DNA of 64,000 nt from an uncultured Pelagibacteraceae bacterium (GCA_902631595.1 CACOZH010000001.1:1-64000), one strand, 5' to 3'; positions 25,462 to 34,913 are shown, numbered from the stretch's first letter. Notes: generated by a model not told the origin, from the letters alone. Numbers and translations are program-made.

Positions 25462-25670
25462 AAATATTCTATATAATTTATTACTTCGTTAATTTTTTCA
25501 TCTGGAATATCTTTGTAAGTTGATTTAAATTTACTTTTTACACAAATTGCTACATGGGCGTAGGGATTTCTACCACTAGGATGATTGGGATGATCAGGTA
25601 ATTGACCAGCCAAAAAATCGCCAGCTTCCTGAATAATTTTCCATAGTTTGCTCGCGTTCTCTTTATTCAT
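25443..25670 (-). CDS. Conserved-looking hypothetical protein, 75 residues
   Basis: A short soluble protein without signal peptide. Two helices flank a His/Pro/Asn-rich centre, DHPNHPSGRNPYAHVA, that looks like a conserved functional motif and could bind metal or nucleotide; the C-terminal half (IPDEKINEVINYIEYLKKNP) is a predicted helix. I do not recognise a named family. It ends against the amidinotransferase stop with no base between and starts from its own promoter region at about 25680-25750. The compositional bias is that of a real protein (Trp, Cys, His used), so I keep it as a gene. Confidence 0.65.
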   Translation of the reverse strand: MNKENASKLWKIIQEAGDFLAGQLPDHPNHPSGRNPYAHVAICVKSKFKSTYKDIPDEKINEVINYIEYLKKNPN

Positions 25671-25721
25671 TAATTTTACAATTTAACTCAATTTGATTAA
25701 TAGACATTTTCCTAATTATTT

Positions 25722-25741
25722 AAAAAATCTTATTAGATTTT
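25722..25741 (-). terminator. Probable intrinsic terminator of the coiled-coil gene
   Basis: On the minus strand AAAATCT-AATA-AGATTTT forms a seven-base-pair stem with a four-base loop, followed by TT, ten bases after the stop of the coiled-coil gene. The stem has only one G-C pair, so strength is uncertain. Confidence 0.45.
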
Positions 25742-25751
25742 ACTATTTTCT

Positions 25752-26453
25752 TTAGTGTTCAGAAGACTTATCTATATCGAATGTCTCTAATTTAGAAGAT
25801 AGTTCATTGCTTAATTCAGTTTCATCAGAATTTGTTTTATTTAATTCTCTCTGTTTTAATCTTTCATCTTTAAGAATTTCTTTTCGCTCTCTCATTTTTT
25901 GCTCTCTATCAAATTGTTCTTCCCACTCTTTTAATTTCATCGATTCGATTTTTCTCTGCTCTTCCTCTTGAATCATAATTTCTTTTAAAAATTTCTCTTT
26001 TTTTCTTTTTTCTCTTAATTCTTTTTTATCTTGCTCTTCCTCTCGTGCTTTAAGGTCAATATCCTTCCTAAATTGCTCTTCCCCTTTAAGTTTTAATTCC
26101 TTCTCCTTTGATCTTAAATCTTTGTCAATTAATCCTAAGTCCTCATCTTTTTTTACTAATCTTTTATTTTCAATTTTTTGATTTTCCTCTTTAATTTTTA
26201 ACTCTTTTTCTTTAAGTTTAAGTTCCTCTTCTTTAAATTTTAATTTAATACTCTCTTTGCTTAATCTTTCTTCCCAAGATCTTAATTCTTTCCTATCTTT
26301 CAATATTTGATTATTTTCTGCTAACTTTTTTAATTTAATTTCTTTGATTTTCTTTTGCTCTTTATTTTTTTTGTAATTTTTTAAAACATTTTTAAAACTC
26401 TTTGATGTAAAGAGAGAAACATTCGCTACTGATTTGTTTTTATTTTTTTTCAT
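25752..26453 (-). CDS. Highly charged coiled-coil protein
   Basis: A 233-residue protein, roughly two-thirds Lys, Glu, Arg, Asp and Gln, with no hydrophobic segment. From about residue 30 to 215 it is one long predicted helix made of imperfect short repeats (LKEKELKIKEE, LRSKEKELKLKGEEQ, LKAREEEQDKKE), typical of a single alpha-helix or coiled coil. No enzymatic motif. Possible roles are structural or nucleic-acid binding; none can be chosen from the sequence. It lies 94 bases downstream of the MFS gene on the same strand. Low-complexity composition makes homology searches unreliable here. Confidence 0.6.
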   Translation of the reverse strand: MKKNKNKSVANVSLFTSKSFKNVLKNYKKNKEQKKIKEIKLKKLAENNQILKDRKELRSWEERLSKESIKLKFKEEELKLKEKELKIKEENQKIENKRLVKKDEDLGLIDKDLRSKEKELKLKGEEQFRKDIDLKAREEEQDKKELREKRKKEKFLKEIMIQEEEQRKIESMKLKEWEEQFDREQKMRERKEILKDERLKQRELNKTNSDETELSNELSSKLETFDIDKSSEH

Positions 26454-26547
26454 TTTTATTTTTTAAAAAGCAGATTTGACCAAAGAATTCAAAACTTTTC
26501 AATGATACTTTTCTAAAATTTTTTATTTGTGACTATTTTGAGTTCAA

Positions 26548-27849
26548 CTATAAATTGTTTTGCTTAGCTTGAGAATTATCCAATGTTTCTGGCGCATCTG
26601 GATCCAATTCTAGTCCAGCCGGTGTAATTGTTGCAGGCATTGGTGTAAAAGTTGAATCAGGATTTTCTGCAGTCTTTCTAACTCTCATTCTATGTAATCC
26701 AAAAATTCCTATGAAAGCATGAATTAATATTAAAAAAATAAAAAAACCATTTAATCCAAACCAATTCATAAATATTGAGCAAATAATTGGTCCACTAATT
26801 GCTCCTAATCCAAAAATCAATTGAAGACCTCCGCCAGCGGCTACAAATTTTTCTTTTGGCACAAAGTCGTTTGTGTGAGCTAGGTTTAACGAAAATAAAG
26901 GCAAACACAAAGATGTGTAAGCACCTACAAATAAAAAAAATAATATTTTTTTAAACGCAAATTCATCCATGTAATATGTATTTTGCAGTGGATCGCTTGA
27001 AGACAAAATTGAAAAAAATGCTAATGTTGATCCAGCTAATGTAGTTACAACAATTACTTTTCTTCTATCATAAATATCTGAAAAATATCCGATTGGTCCT
27101 TGTCCAACCACTCCAGAAATTGTTGCAACAAATAATAAAATAGATGTTTCGAAAAGTGTGAAACCTGCCTTAGTTGCGTAAACAGATATAAGAGAGAAGA
27201 AAGCAGCATGAATTACTCCAGTCGCGAAAGAACTTACTGTTCCCAAAGGAGAGATTTCATATAATTCTTTTATGCTGATTGTGCCAATTTTTTTAAATTT
27301 TGGAGCTGGTCTTTTTGTTAAAAGTATTGGAACTAATGCAAGTGATAATAAAACTGATACTAAAATAAAAGGCTCATAAGCTTTGGGTTCACTAACATTT
27401 AATAATAACATTCCTAAAGCCAATCCAAAATAAATTACTATCATATAAGCAGATAACAGTTGTCCTCTATTTTTATTGGTTGCTCTATCGTTTAACCAAC
27501 TTTCAGATACAACATAGCAACTGACTAAACTTATTCCTGTAATAAATCTACTTATTGTCCACATGAATGGATTTACATATGCAACCGCTACCAATGCACT
27601 TAAGGATGCTAAAGAAGCGAAAGCAGCAAATACCCTGATGTGACCAACTTTTTGAACTAAATTAGGTGTAGTTTTGGATCCTATAAAATATCCAACATAA
27701 TAGCCTGACATAAAAATACCAGTAGTTAAAACACTAAAATCTTCTAACACAGACCTGATACCCATGATCTGCATTTGAAGACCGTGCGCAATCATCATAG
27801 TTCCAATACCTAAGAATAGAGCCCAGGATTTTTTTACTTCTTTATGCAT
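26548..27849 (-). CDS. MFS transporter (YcaD/UMF1-like)
   Basis: A 433-residue major facilitator protein with twelve hydrophobic helices and a central loop near residues 195-210. Helix 2-3 loop G..VGYFIGSKTTPNLVQKVGHIRVF and the GYFSDIYDRRKVI loop of the second half follow the MFS motif A pattern. It resembles the YcaD-type sugar/drug antiporter group, but no substrate can be assigned. The C-terminal tail is proline- and aspartate-rich (DPDAPETLDN). It is 17 bases downstream of the DMT gene and may belong to the glutathione operon transcript. Confidence 0.8.
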   Translation of the reverse strand: MHKEVKKSWALFLGIGTMMIAHGLQMQIMGIRSVLEDFSVLTTGIFMSGYYVGYFIGSKTTPNLVQKVGHIRVFAAFASLASLSALVAVAYVNPFMWTISRFITGISLVSCYVVSESWLNDRATNKNRGQLLSAYMIVIYFGLALGMLLLNVSEPKAYEPFILVSVLLSLALVPILLTKRPAPKFKKIGTISIKELYEISPLGTVSSFATGVIHAAFFSLISVYATKAGFTLFETSILLFVATISGVVGQGPIGYFSDIYDRRKVIVVTTLAGSTLAFFSILSSSDPLQNTYYMDEFAFKKILFFLFVGAYTSLCLPLFSLNLAHTNDFVPKEKFVAAGGGLQLIFGLGAISGPIICSIFMNWFGLNGFFIFLILIHAFIGIFGLHRMRVRKTAENPDSTFTPMPATITPAGLELDPDAPETLDNSQAKQNNL

Positions 27850-27866
27850 ATAAAATAATTTGATGG

Positions 27867-28742
27867 CTAATTAGATTTTAATTGTGTTTTTTTAATGGCT
27901 AAGAAGGAGTGAACTGCAATAGTTAATATTATAACTACTCCACCCTGGATCGTTTCTAAGGAAGGTTGCTCTTTAATGACAAGCCATACCCATACTGGTC
28001 CAAGTATAGTTTCTAATAAAAAAAATAGATTTACCTCAGCGCCCGTAATATATCTCGGTGCAATAGTAACTAAAACAAATGGAATAGCAACACAAAGTAT
28101 ACACATAGTTGGTATAATGAAGATATCGTTATCTTTTAATTCAAAACTATCAATGAATAATAAGGCTACTAATGCGACTACTAATTTTCCAACAACTGCA
28201 GAAGGAACCAGGTTAATCTCTTTCCCAGCTCTAATAATTGTAGCTCCCGCAGCTAAACCTGCCGCAGTAACAAAACCTAATATATCCCCTACAATGTTTC
28301 CAATTTTTAAAGAGTCGTAAAATATATAAAGTACACTAATAAATGTAATAACAATTGCAATTAAAGTGTTCCTATCAGTCTTTTCTTTTAAAAAAATTTT
28401 ACCAAAGATAGCTGAAAGCATTGGGGCAAGTGCGATCATTACCAATGTATTAGCTACATTTGTATTTTGTATTGACAAGACGAAAGTTATATTTGTTATT
28501 GAAAAAGTGAGGATATAACTTACACCGTAAAAAGAATTACCAATTAACAATTTAAAAAAATTTAATCTATAAATAATTAACATTCCAAACAAAACAACAA
28601 TAAAAGGTATTGCACCTCTGTAAAAAACTAGACCCCAGGTCTCTAAACTTGATAGTCTTATAAATAGAGAATCTGGTGTGATAAACATTACTGCTATGAA
28701 GGCCATAAGAGAGCCCTTTTGCTGATTTGTTAAATTTTCCAT
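27867..28742 (-). CDS. DMT superfamily (EamA) transporter
   Basis: A 291-residue membrane protein (from the ATG at 28742; an upstream ATG at 28760 adds six residues) with ten hydrophobic helices in two EamA repeats. Helix ends such as MLSAIFGKIFLKEKTD and FLLETILGPVWVWLVIKEQPS are typical. It overlaps gshB by 13 bases, so it is translated with the glutathione genes; a link with thiol or amino-acid transport is possible but unproven. Confidence 0.82.
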   Translation of the reverse strand: MENLTNQQKGSLMAFIAVMFITPDSLFIRLSSLETWGLVFYRGAIPFIVVLFGMLIIYRLNFFKLLIGNSFYGVSYILTFSITNITFVLSIQNTNVANTLVMIALAPMLSAIFGKIFLKEKTDRNTLIAIVITFISVLYIFYDSLKIGNIVGDILGFVTAAGLAAGATIIRAGKEINLVPSAVVGKLVVALVALLFIDSFELKDNDIFIIPTMCILCVAIPFVLVTIAPRYITGAEVNLFFLLETILGPVWVWLVIKEQPSLETIQGGVVIILTIAVHSFLAIKKTQLKSN

Positions 28743-29662
28743 AATTTTATTTCTTTCCAAAATTTCTTCGCTAGATTTATACCAGTTAAATCATAGTAAT
28801 TCTTTAATCCAGTTGGAGAGGTTACATTTATATCTCCATTAAGTTTTTCTGATATAAAATCTATGCCAGCGAAATAAATTCCATCTTTTTTTAATTTTTT
28901 AGCAATGATTGTTGATATATCTATTTCCTTTTTAGAAAGATGAGATGTTACTGCAGTTCCTCCTTTGCCTAAATTGCTTAAAATTGAGCCTTTTTTTGGT
29001 ATCCTTGATATAGATCCACAAACTTTACCATTTATAATAAAGACTCTTTTATCTCCATTTGTAATTCCAGGTAAGAATTTTTGACACATGATATATCCGT
29101 GTTTCCTTAAATATCTTATTAAAAAACTTTTGCTAATTTTGCCTTTCAAAAGTATAATATTGTTCCCACCGTAACCATGTATTGGTTTTATAACAACATA
29201 CGAATTTTTTTTTAAAAAATTAAGAATATCAGCAATTCTTGAAGTAAAGATGGTCGGAGGCATGTATTTTTTAAATTCATAAGAATATATTTTTTCTGAG
29301 ATACTTCTGACTGAGGTAGGATTGTTTATAATTATCACCTTTTTAAGCCTATCTAAAAAATAAGTAGTTGTTATGTAATCCATATTAAAAGGAGGATTTT
29401 GCCTAATAAGCAAATATTTAGATCTCTCTAAATCTATAGTTTTTTTATATAGTTTTTTAAAAAAATTCTTTTTATTAAAAAATTTAATAAAATATCCTTC
29501 CGCAAATATTTTGTTGTTTTTTATAAATAAATTTTTTGGCTGATAATAAAAGATTGTTGCACCACTATTTTGGGCCTCTATAGCTAAGAAAATTGTTGTA
29601 TCATTATTATAATTTAACTTATTTAAATCATCACCCTGTATAGATATAATTTTATTTTTCAT
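28730..29662 (-). CDS. gshB: Glutathione synthetase
   Basis: GshB joins gamma-glutamylcysteine and glycine using ATP. The protein (310 residues from ATG 29662; an ATG at 29686 would add eight) shows the ATP-grasp pattern: NNPTSVRSISEKIY, the lysine of VVIKPIHGYGG, LPGITNGDKRVFIINGKV and the C-terminal INVTSPTGLKNY, all close to proteobacterial glutathione synthetases. Length agrees with E. coli GshB (316). The start overlaps the gshA end by 11 bases. Its use of glycine links it to the glycine-centred metabolism seen elsewhere in the window. Confidence 0.93.
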   Translation of the reverse strand: MKNKIISIQGDDLNKLNYNNDTTIFLAIEAQNSGATIFYYQPKNLFIKNNKIFAEGYFIKFFNKKNFFKKLYKKTIDLERSKYLLIRQNPPFNMDYITTTYFLDRLKKVIIINNPTSVRSISEKIYSYEFKKYMPPTIFTSRIADILNFLKKNSYVVIKPIHGYGGNNIILLKGKISKSFLIRYLRKHGYIMCQKFLPGITNGDKRVFIINGKVCGSISRIPKKGSILSNLGKGGTAVTSHLSKKEIDISTIIAKKLKKDGIYFAGIDFISEKLNGDINVTSPTGLKNYYDLTGINLAKKFWKEIKLWKI

Positions 29663-30929
29663 GAATAGAAAAGAAATTTTTATCATTAAGATACTTTGTC
29701 ATAATTTCCTCTGCATTTGTGCTATTAGTTTCTATAATAGTTTTTACATGACGTAAAAATTTGACCTCATCTTGTTTTTTACTATTTAATTCATTTCTAT
29801 TCTCTAAACCTCTTTTGGATATTTCAAATAAATCTTTAGACCATTCTAATATAGATTTTTTAAATAAAATTGTTTTCAATCCCTTTTTAGGTGCATCCTT
29901 GTATGCTGACATAATTTCATTAATGTTCCATTTCTTCACCATATTAAAAGTATCGTCAAGATTTCCGTATAACAAACCAATAAAAAAAGCTGGACCGGCA
30001 CATAAACAATCCCATCCACAAGCATCCATAGAACGAATTTCAATATATTTTTTTAATCTATTTTCGGTAAAAATTGTGCTTAGATGATCAGTTACATCCT
30101 CTTCATTGGGCAATATATTTTCAACTTGTCCATCAATAAAGTTTTGAAAAGTTTTATTTTTAGCATCTATAAAATTATCTTTTCTTTTAATAAAAAGCAT
30201 TGGATAATTTAAAACGAATTCAGCATATTTTTCAAAGTTCATATTTTCTAAAAAGATTTTTGGTAAGCCACCTCTATATGTATTTTGCCAAGCGTAAGAT
30301 CTGTAAGATAAATATCCACTATTATTTTCTTCAACTATTGCTGAATTAGAAAATAACGCGATTGTAATTGGGGTCAGTCTATTAACTACAAAAAACTTTT
30401 TGCTAAAATCATTTTCAGAAGTGTAATCAATATTAACCTGAGTGCCACATGTTCTATACATCATGTCTAAACTTAATTTACCAAAGAGTGGCATTACTTT
30501 AGTCATAATCTCATATCTATTTTTTGGATTAGATGGTATTTCTTCAATTTTTGAAATTGGATCAAAACCTGAACTAATTAAATTAAAATTCAATTTATTT
30601 AAAGACTGATTTAGTTCAAATAAATATTCTTGTGATTCACCACATGTTTGATGAATATTTTTTAACTTCTCACCAGATAATTCTATTTGATTACCTGGCT
30701 CTAATGTTATGTTTTTTTTACCTTTTTTTAGTGAAATAATATTTTCACCTTCTTTTACCGGCTTCCAGCCAAATTCATAAAGTTTTTCAAATAAATTTAA
30801 AATTGATTGATAATCGACTCTTTTTCCATTTGAAAAAACAAATTTTTCATGCTCAATACCAATTCCACAATTACTCTTATTTTTTATACCAAGTTCAAAA
30901 TACTTTATTATAAATTCTTTTGTGATCAT
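29652..30929 (-). CDS. gshA: Glutamate--cysteine ligase (alphaproteobacterial/plant type)
   Basis: GshA makes gamma-glutamylcysteine, the first step of glutathione synthesis. The 425-residue protein belongs to the alphaproteobacterial/plant-type class: GIGIEHEKFVF near the N-terminus, NITLEPGNQIELSG, MMYRTCGTQVNIDY, and YLSYRSYAWQNTYR. The usual length of this class is about 450, so it is slightly short. It overlaps the DUF255 gene upstream by four bases and gshB downstream by 11, forming DUF255-gshA-gshB-DMT. Confidence 0.92.
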   Translation of the reverse strand: MITKEFIIKYFELGIKNKSNCGIGIEHEKFVFSNGKRVDYQSILNLFEKLYEFGWKPVKEGENIISLKKGKKNITLEPGNQIELSGEKLKNIHQTCGESQEYLFELNQSLNKLNFNLISSGFDPISKIEEIPSNPKNRYEIMTKVMPLFGKLSLDMMYRTCGTQVNIDYTSENDFSKKFFVVNRLTPITIALFSNSAIVEENNSGYLSYRSYAWQNTYRGGLPKIFLENMNFEKYAEFVLNYPMLFIKRKDNFIDAKNKTFQNFIDGQVENILPNEEDVTDHLSTIFTENRLKKYIEIRSMDACGWDCLCAGPAFFIGLLYGNLDDTFNMVKKWNINEIMSAYKDAPKKGLKTILFKKSILEWSKDLFEISKRGLENRNELNSKKQDEVKFLRHVKTIIETNSTNAEEIMTKYLNDKNFFSIHEK

Positions 30930-32869
30930 AGATTACTTAAATAACTAGAAACTTCCTCTAAACTTTTTAATTTAGATGAGCATGTTTGATGTTTACAAAC
31001 TATGAAATGATCCTCACCTTCATCTTCTTTATATATTATTGTAGCATTATCCATAAATTTTTTTACTGTAAGTTCCTTTACTTTTTCAGAAATCTCTGCG
31101 TTTTTTGAATTTATTGTAACAGTAATGTTTGCATCACAAATATCTAAAGTTTTTATATAGCTGAACATTTGAGAAAAATTAGAGTTTAAATAAGAATGAA
31201 ATGAATTTGATAATTTATCAATTCTTTCTTTCCATCTTACATTTGGAGAAATATTATTTAATTTATTTATTATATATAAATAAATACTATTACCATTTGG
31301 AATATTGTTATCATTGAGATCAATAGGCTCAATAAATAGGTCATTAGATTTAATTTTATTTTTTTGAAGGATGATTTCATTTAAATTAAAAAAATTATCC
31401 CAAGCCTCATCCATTAATATTTTGCATTTATCTAGTGAAGATATATCCTTATTTAGTTCATAGTTAGTTAGTAAAAGTAAACTTATATAAACATAATCTT
31501 CTAAGAAAACCTCAACTTTTTTATCCTCATTATAGCAGTGAAATAATTTATCTTTATATATCTCACTAATATTTTTAAAATTTTTAAGAGTTTTTTCATA
31601 AAGTATTTTATCATTTAGTAATATCGCAGAATAAAAATTTGAATATATCCAATAAGCGTTTAAATCTGTTTGAGATTTATTGTCAAAGAATGGTTTTGTC
31701 CTTTTTCTTCTGACTTCTAAAAGTCTTGTCTCTAAATCTTTAATCTTTGTTATGTGTTCTTCAAAATTTATTTTTGAATTTTCAACTAGTATATTTGAGC
31801 CTTCAAAATTACCTTCTTCTGATATCTGATATTTTTTTTTGAATAAGTCTAAATACTTTCCTAAGATTTCTTGTAATTCCTTATATTTCCATACATAATA
31901 TTTTCCCTCTATGCCATCACTATCTGCATCATAAGCTGAGCCGAGTAGATCATTTACTGTACGAAATTCAGAATTTATAAATTTAATCGTCTGCTTTAAT
32001 TTATTTTTTAAATAATCATTTTGATTTATACATAAAAAGTTATTTAATAAATTTACATACTGAACGTTGTCGTAGAGCATTTTTTCAAAGTGAGGAACAA
32101 TCCATTTTTCGTCAACCGTATACCTTGATATTCCTCCTTCTAAGTGATCATATATACCTTTTGAGGAAAGACTTAATAAAAGTTTTTCCACAACATTGAA
32201 ATATTTTTTGTTTTTTGTTTTTTTAAAAAAATGCAATATTGCATCAAATATATAAAATTGTGGAAATTTCGGAGCACCCTTTAAACCACCATTCACTTCA
32301 TCAGTATATTTAATAATTTTTTCTATAAAGGGTTCTAAATCTTGTTTAAGCACTGCATTTTTTTGATTAAGATTTCTAAATACTTCTTTCATCTGCTCTG
32401 CTTGGTTAATTATTTTGTCTCTATTTTCTTGGTAAACTTTTGAAACGTTCTCTAAAACAGTATTAAAACTAGGTCTACCATGTAGTTCTTTTGGTGAGAA
32501 ATATGTTCCACCAGTAAAAGGTACTGCGTTTTCATCTAAAAACATTGATAAAGGCCAACCACCTTGTGCTCCAGTTAAAATTGCCAAGCTTCTTTGAAAA
32601 ATAAAATCAAGATCTGGTCGTTCTTCTCTATCAACTTTAATATTTATAAATTTATCATTCAATATTTTTGCTGTTTGATTATTTTCAAAACTTTCGTGAG
32701 CCATAACATGGCACCAATGACAACTTGCATAACCAACACTTAAAAATATAGGTTTATTTTCTTTTTTGGCTTTCTCTAAACTCTCTTTATTCCAAGCTAA
32801 CCATTTTACAGGATTATTTTTATGCTGTTGAAGATATGGACTCTTCTCATTCTTTAACATATTTTCCAT
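30926..32869 (-). CDS. Thioredoxin-like DUF255 protein (YyaL/SPATA20 family)
   Basis: A 647-residue cytoplasmic protein. The N-terminal 170 residues form a thioredoxin-like DUF255 domain with C50-H-W-C53 in YASCHWCHVMAHESF; the rest is a glycosidase-like (six-hairpin) domain with GGISRYTVDEKW and GSAYDADSDGIEGKYY. The family (YyaL in bacteria, SPATA20 in animals) is widespread but of unknown function. Typical length is about 680, so it is nearly complete. Being translationally coupled to gshA suggests a role in thiol redox or in quality control linked to glutathione. Confidence 0.88.
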   Translation of the reverse strand: MENMLKNEKSPYLQQHKNNPVKWLAWNKESLEKAKKENKPIFLSVGYASCHWCHVMAHESFENNQTAKILNDKFINIKVDREERPDLDFIFQRSLAILTGAQGGWPLSMFLDENAVPFTGGTYFSPKELHGRPSFNTVLENVSKVYQENRDKIINQAEQMKEVFRNLNQKNAVLKQDLEPFIEKIIKYTDEVNGGLKGAPKFPQFYIFDAILHFFKKTKNKKYFNVVEKLLLSLSSKGIYDHLEGGISRYTVDEKWIVPHFEKMLYDNVQYVNLLNNFLCINQNDYLKNKLKQTIKFINSEFRTVNDLLGSAYDADSDGIEGKYYVWKYKELQEILGKYLDLFKKKYQISEEGNFEGSNILVENSKINFEEHITKIKDLETRLLEVRRKRTKPFFDNKSQTDLNAYWIYSNFYSAILLNDKILYEKTLKNFKNISEIYKDKLFHCYNEDKKVEVFLEDYVYISLLLLTNYELNKDISSLDKCKILMDEAWDNFFNLNEIILQKNKIKSNDLFIEPIDLNDNNIPNGNSIYLYIINKLNNISPNVRWKERIDKLSNSFHSYLNSNFSQMFSYIKTLDICDANITVTINSKNAEISEKVKELTVKKFMDNATIIYKEDEGEDHFIVCKHQTCSSKLKSLEEVSSYLSNL

Positions 32870-32887
32870 AATTTATTTTGTTTTAAG

Positions 32888-33442
32888 TTATGAGGTATAT
32901 GGTTTTCTTGAAAATATTCTTTTTACCATTGGAGCAAAGTGTTCAAGTGGTAATGACTTATAATTAGGATCAAAACAACCTTGATCGTAATTTTCACAGA
33001 AATCTACTGTTGCTTGGTAATATTTATGATCTTTATATTCCTCTCTTTTATACCTATTACCACCAAGATGATGAACATAATAAAAGGTTTGGAACAACCC
33101 ATGCATTTTTACTATCCAATGTGTTTTTTCACTCACATATGGTTTTAAAATTGCAGCCGCATATTCCGAATGATTCATAGGAGCTAGTTCGTCCCCAATA
33201 TCATGGAGTAGAGCAGCAACTACTAACTCTTCACTTTCTCCATTTTTAAATGCTTTCGTTGCGCTTTGCAGTGAATGTTCAAGTCTTGAAACCTGATAAC
33301 CTTCAAGCGTTTCGGTTAATCCAGACATAAATTTTATTATTCTATCGGCTGTTTCGCCAGCATATTTTCTTTCATGTTTATCTAAGAATAAATAATCCTC
33401 TTTTGTCCCGTGTTTCATTTCAGTAAAACTAACTTTTTTCAT
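32888..33442 (-). CDS. HD-domain protein resembling PhnZ-type diiron oxygenases
   Basis: A 184-residue HD-domain protein. The segment RLEHSLQSATKA..GESEELVVAALLHDIGD is close to the core of PhnZ, a mixed-valent diiron oxygenase that cleaves 2-amino-1-hydroxyethylphosphonate. All six metal-ligand positions can be placed: H56, H80, D81, H91, H114 and D153 (NYDQG). The H56-to-H80 spacing is 24, as in PhnZ. The PhnZ substrate-gate residues Y24 and E27 correspond to L46 and Y49 here, so the substrate differs. It could instead be a hydrolytic HD enzyme. It lies two bases from purF, but no phosphonate gene is nearby. Confidence 0.65.
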   Translation of the reverse strand: MKKVSFTEMKHGTKEDYLFLDKHERKYAGETADRIIKFMSGLTETLEGYQVSRLEHSLQSATKAFKNGESEELVVAALLHDIGDELAPMNHSEYAAAILKPYVSEKTHWIVKMHGLFQTFYYVHHLGGNRYKREEYKDHKYYQATVDFCENYDQGCFDPNYKSLPLEHFAPMVKRIFSRKPYTS

Positions 33443-33443
33443 A

Positions 33444-34913
33444 CTAATTGTTTGAACCGGTACTCAATAATGATAATTGAGCAACTTTATCTTCTCCCAA
33501 CTTATCAACAATTTCAATTGGATATTCTCCAGTGAAATAATGATCAGTTAATTGTGGATATGTATTATTTCTTTTTTCATAACCCATAGCTTTATATAAA
33601 CCATCAATGGACAAAAATTTCAATGAATTTGCACCTATATATTTACAAATTTCGTTGACTGATTTATTGGCGGCCAGTAGCTCACTTTTGGTTGGCATAT
33701 CAACCCCATAAAAATCAGGATATTTAATCTCTGGACTAGCAATTCTAACATGAATTTCTTTTGCTCCTGCGTCATATAACATACTCACAATTTTGTGTGA
33801 TGTAGTACCTCTCACGAGGGAGTCGTCTACTAGGATTATTTTCTTATCTTTAATTGAGCTTTTGTTTGCATTTAATTTTAGCTTAACACCTAAACTTCTT
33901 ATTTTTTGCGCAGGCTCAATAAAAGTTCTTCCAACATAATGGTTTCTAATTAGACCTAGATCAAAATTTATCTTTATTTTTTGACTATAACCTATAGCAG
34001 CAGCATTGCCAGAGTCAGGAACAGGCACTACAAGATCTGCTTTAATATCATCCTCTAAAGCTAATTGTTCTCCAAACATTTTCCTAAATTCATATGTTGT
34101 TTTTCCATTTAAAATACTGTCCGGTCTAGAAAAATAAATATACTCAAAAACACATGGTCTAGATTTTTTTTTAGGGAAAGGTTTAATGCTTCTAAGTTGC
34201 CCATTTTCAATTATAACAATTTCTCCATTTTCCACCTCTCTTAAAAATTTTGCACCTATTATGTCTAAAGCACAAGTTTCTGATGCTAGCACGTATGATT
34301 TATTTTTTTTACCAATCACTAATGGTCTAATACCCAAAGGGTCTCTTACGCCAATTAATTTTTTTTGTGCCAACATCACCAGCGCATATCCACCTTGAAT
34401 TTGAAAAATTGCATCAGTTATTTTTTCAACTGTTGTTAGTCTTTTTGACTTTGCAATTAACTGAATTATTACTTCTGTGTCAGATGTTGAGTAAAAAATT
34501 GCTCCATCTTCTACAAGTTTTTTTCTAATTGTAAGAGCATTTGTTAGATTACCGTTATGTGCAACCCCAATTCCTCCGGCGTTGGTATCCGCAAAAAAGG
34601 GTTGTATATTTCTTAAAGTTGTTCCTCCAGTAGTGCTATATCGATTATGACCAATAGCAAAATTTCCAGGTAACTTTTTTAAAACCTTTTCTTTGTTAAA
34701 ATTATCTCCAACTAATCCATGCCTTTTTTCTGAGTAATATTTATTTCCGTCATAAGACACAATACCACAGCCTTCTTGCCCTCTATGTTGTAAAGCATGA
34801 AGGCCAAGGGCAGTTAAAGCTGACGCATCATCAAAATTACTTATTCCAAATACTCCACATTCTTCTCTTAATTTGGAATTATAATTCTTGAACTTTTTCT
34901 TTAGCATCTTCAT
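33444..34913 (-). CDS. purF: Amidophosphoribosyltransferase
   Basis: PurF commits PRPP to purine synthesis by adding the amide nitrogen of glutamine. The 489-residue protein has an N-terminal propeptide ending before the nucleophile C19 (EECGVFG), the glutaminase motifs ALQHRGQEGCGI and GHNRYSTTG, and the PRPP-binding site VDDSLVRGTT in the C-terminal half. Length agrees with the family. Two adjacent ATGs (34913, 34907) are possible starts. It overlaps cvpA by 35 bases, as in other alphaproteobacteria where cvpA-purF is conserved. Confidence 0.96.
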   Translation of the reverse strand: MKMLKKKFKNYNSKLREECGVFGISNFDDASALTALGLHALQHRGQEGCGIVSYDGNKYYSEKRHGLVGDNFNKEKVLKKLPGNFAIGHNRYSTTGGTTLRNIQPFFADTNAGGIGVAHNGNLTNALTIRKKLVEDGAIFYSTSDTEVIIQLIAKSKRLTTVEKITDAIFQIQGGYALVMLAQKKLIGVRDPLGIRPLVIGKKNKSYVLASETCALDIIGAKFLREVENGEIVIIENGQLRSIKPFPKKKSRPCVFEYIYFSRPDSILNGKTTYEFRKMFGEQLALEDDIKADLVVPVPDSGNAAAIGYSQKIKINFDLGLIRNHYVGRTFIEPAQKIRSLGVKLKLNANKSSIKDKKIILVDDSLVRGTTSHKIVSMLYDAGAKEIHVRIASPEIKYPDFYGVDMPTKSELLAANKSVNEICKYIGANSLKFLSIDGLYKAMGYEKRNNTYPQLTDHYFTGEYPIEIVDKLGEDKVAQLSLLSTGSNN

